Shown here: in pieces, positions 6,262 through 6,262 of the stretch
How positions within the stretch are numbered: position 1 is the first letter of the stretch
Layout: each line of letters starts with the position of its first letter
Origin: Candidatus Zixiibacteriota bacterium
GTDB lineage: Bacteria; Zixibacteria; MSB-5A5; GN15; PGXB01
NCBI GenBank assembly: GCA_030591405.1
Contig: JAUVBC010000135.1
Coordinates: forward strand, 1-6,262
Direction of reading: 5' to 3'
DNA length: 6,262 nt
Translations under genes and position numbers: made by a program
Notes under the pieces: generated by a model
The model's database searches: none
Seen by the model: only the letters and a program-made list of their open reading frames with translations
What the model was told of the DNA's origin: nothing

Positions 6262-6262
6262 A

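Noticed and set aside
6014..6262. 82-residue antisense open frame containing GGLEPPRFYPLPPQDS
   Set aside because: It is translated from the antisense strand of the tRNA-Leu gene and the secG tail. Peptides of this 'GLEPPRFYPLPPQDS' kind are a well-known false annotation over tRNA-Leu genes.

Overview
The window is ordinary core-genome bacterial DNA in which every gene reads left to right. It holds the 3' end of a rodA-type cell-shape gene, two exported proteins, a complete lower-glycolysis block (gapA, pgk, tpiA), secG, and a class II tRNA-Leu(GAG) that ends one base before the window edge. The host looks like a diderm (Gram-negative-type) bacterium: one protein reads as an outer-membrane beta-barrel, and another carries a LolA-like periplasmic fold after a signal peptide. 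Base composition leans moderately to A+T by eye. Two genes start at TTG behind good Shine-Dalgarno sequences. An uncultured FCB-type or Zixibacteria-like lineage would fit, but that is a weak guess and no marker here fixes the phylum.

Layout: 1-237 is the C-terminus of RodA. After 6 bases comes a 530-residue secreted protein (244-1836), with a LolA-like N-terminal part and a two-lobed retropepsin/pepsin-like aspartic protease part. A 60-base spacer with no clear terminator leads to a TTG-started beta-barrel protein (1897-2562). A 30-base spacer leads to gapA (2593-3582). The 54-base gapA-pgk spacer contains a strong 11-bp stem-loop (3595-3621). Then pgk (3637-4845), tpiA (4861-5610) and secG (5626-6087) follow with 15-base spacers, which suggests one transcript. 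An 89-base spacer precedes tRNA-Leu(GAG) at 6177-6261.

Together GapA, Pgk and TpiA interconvert dihydroxyacetone phosphate, glyceraldehyde 3-phosphate, 1,3-bisphosphoglycerate and 3-phosphoglycerate. SecG is a small subunit of the SecYEG translocon, through which the two signal-peptide proteins upstream would be exported. The tpiA-secG-tRNA-Leu order resembles a neighbourhood known in Proteobacteria, where secG lies next to a tRNA-Leu(GAG) gene such as E. coli leuU.

I found no mobile element, CRISPR array, phage gene or defence system, and nothing I would call an undescribed system. The best second looks are the gapA-pgk stem-loop, the LolA-like/aspartic protease architecture with an altered second catalytic motif, the acidic repeat-bearing tail of SecG, and the secG-tRNA-Leu(GAG) linkage.
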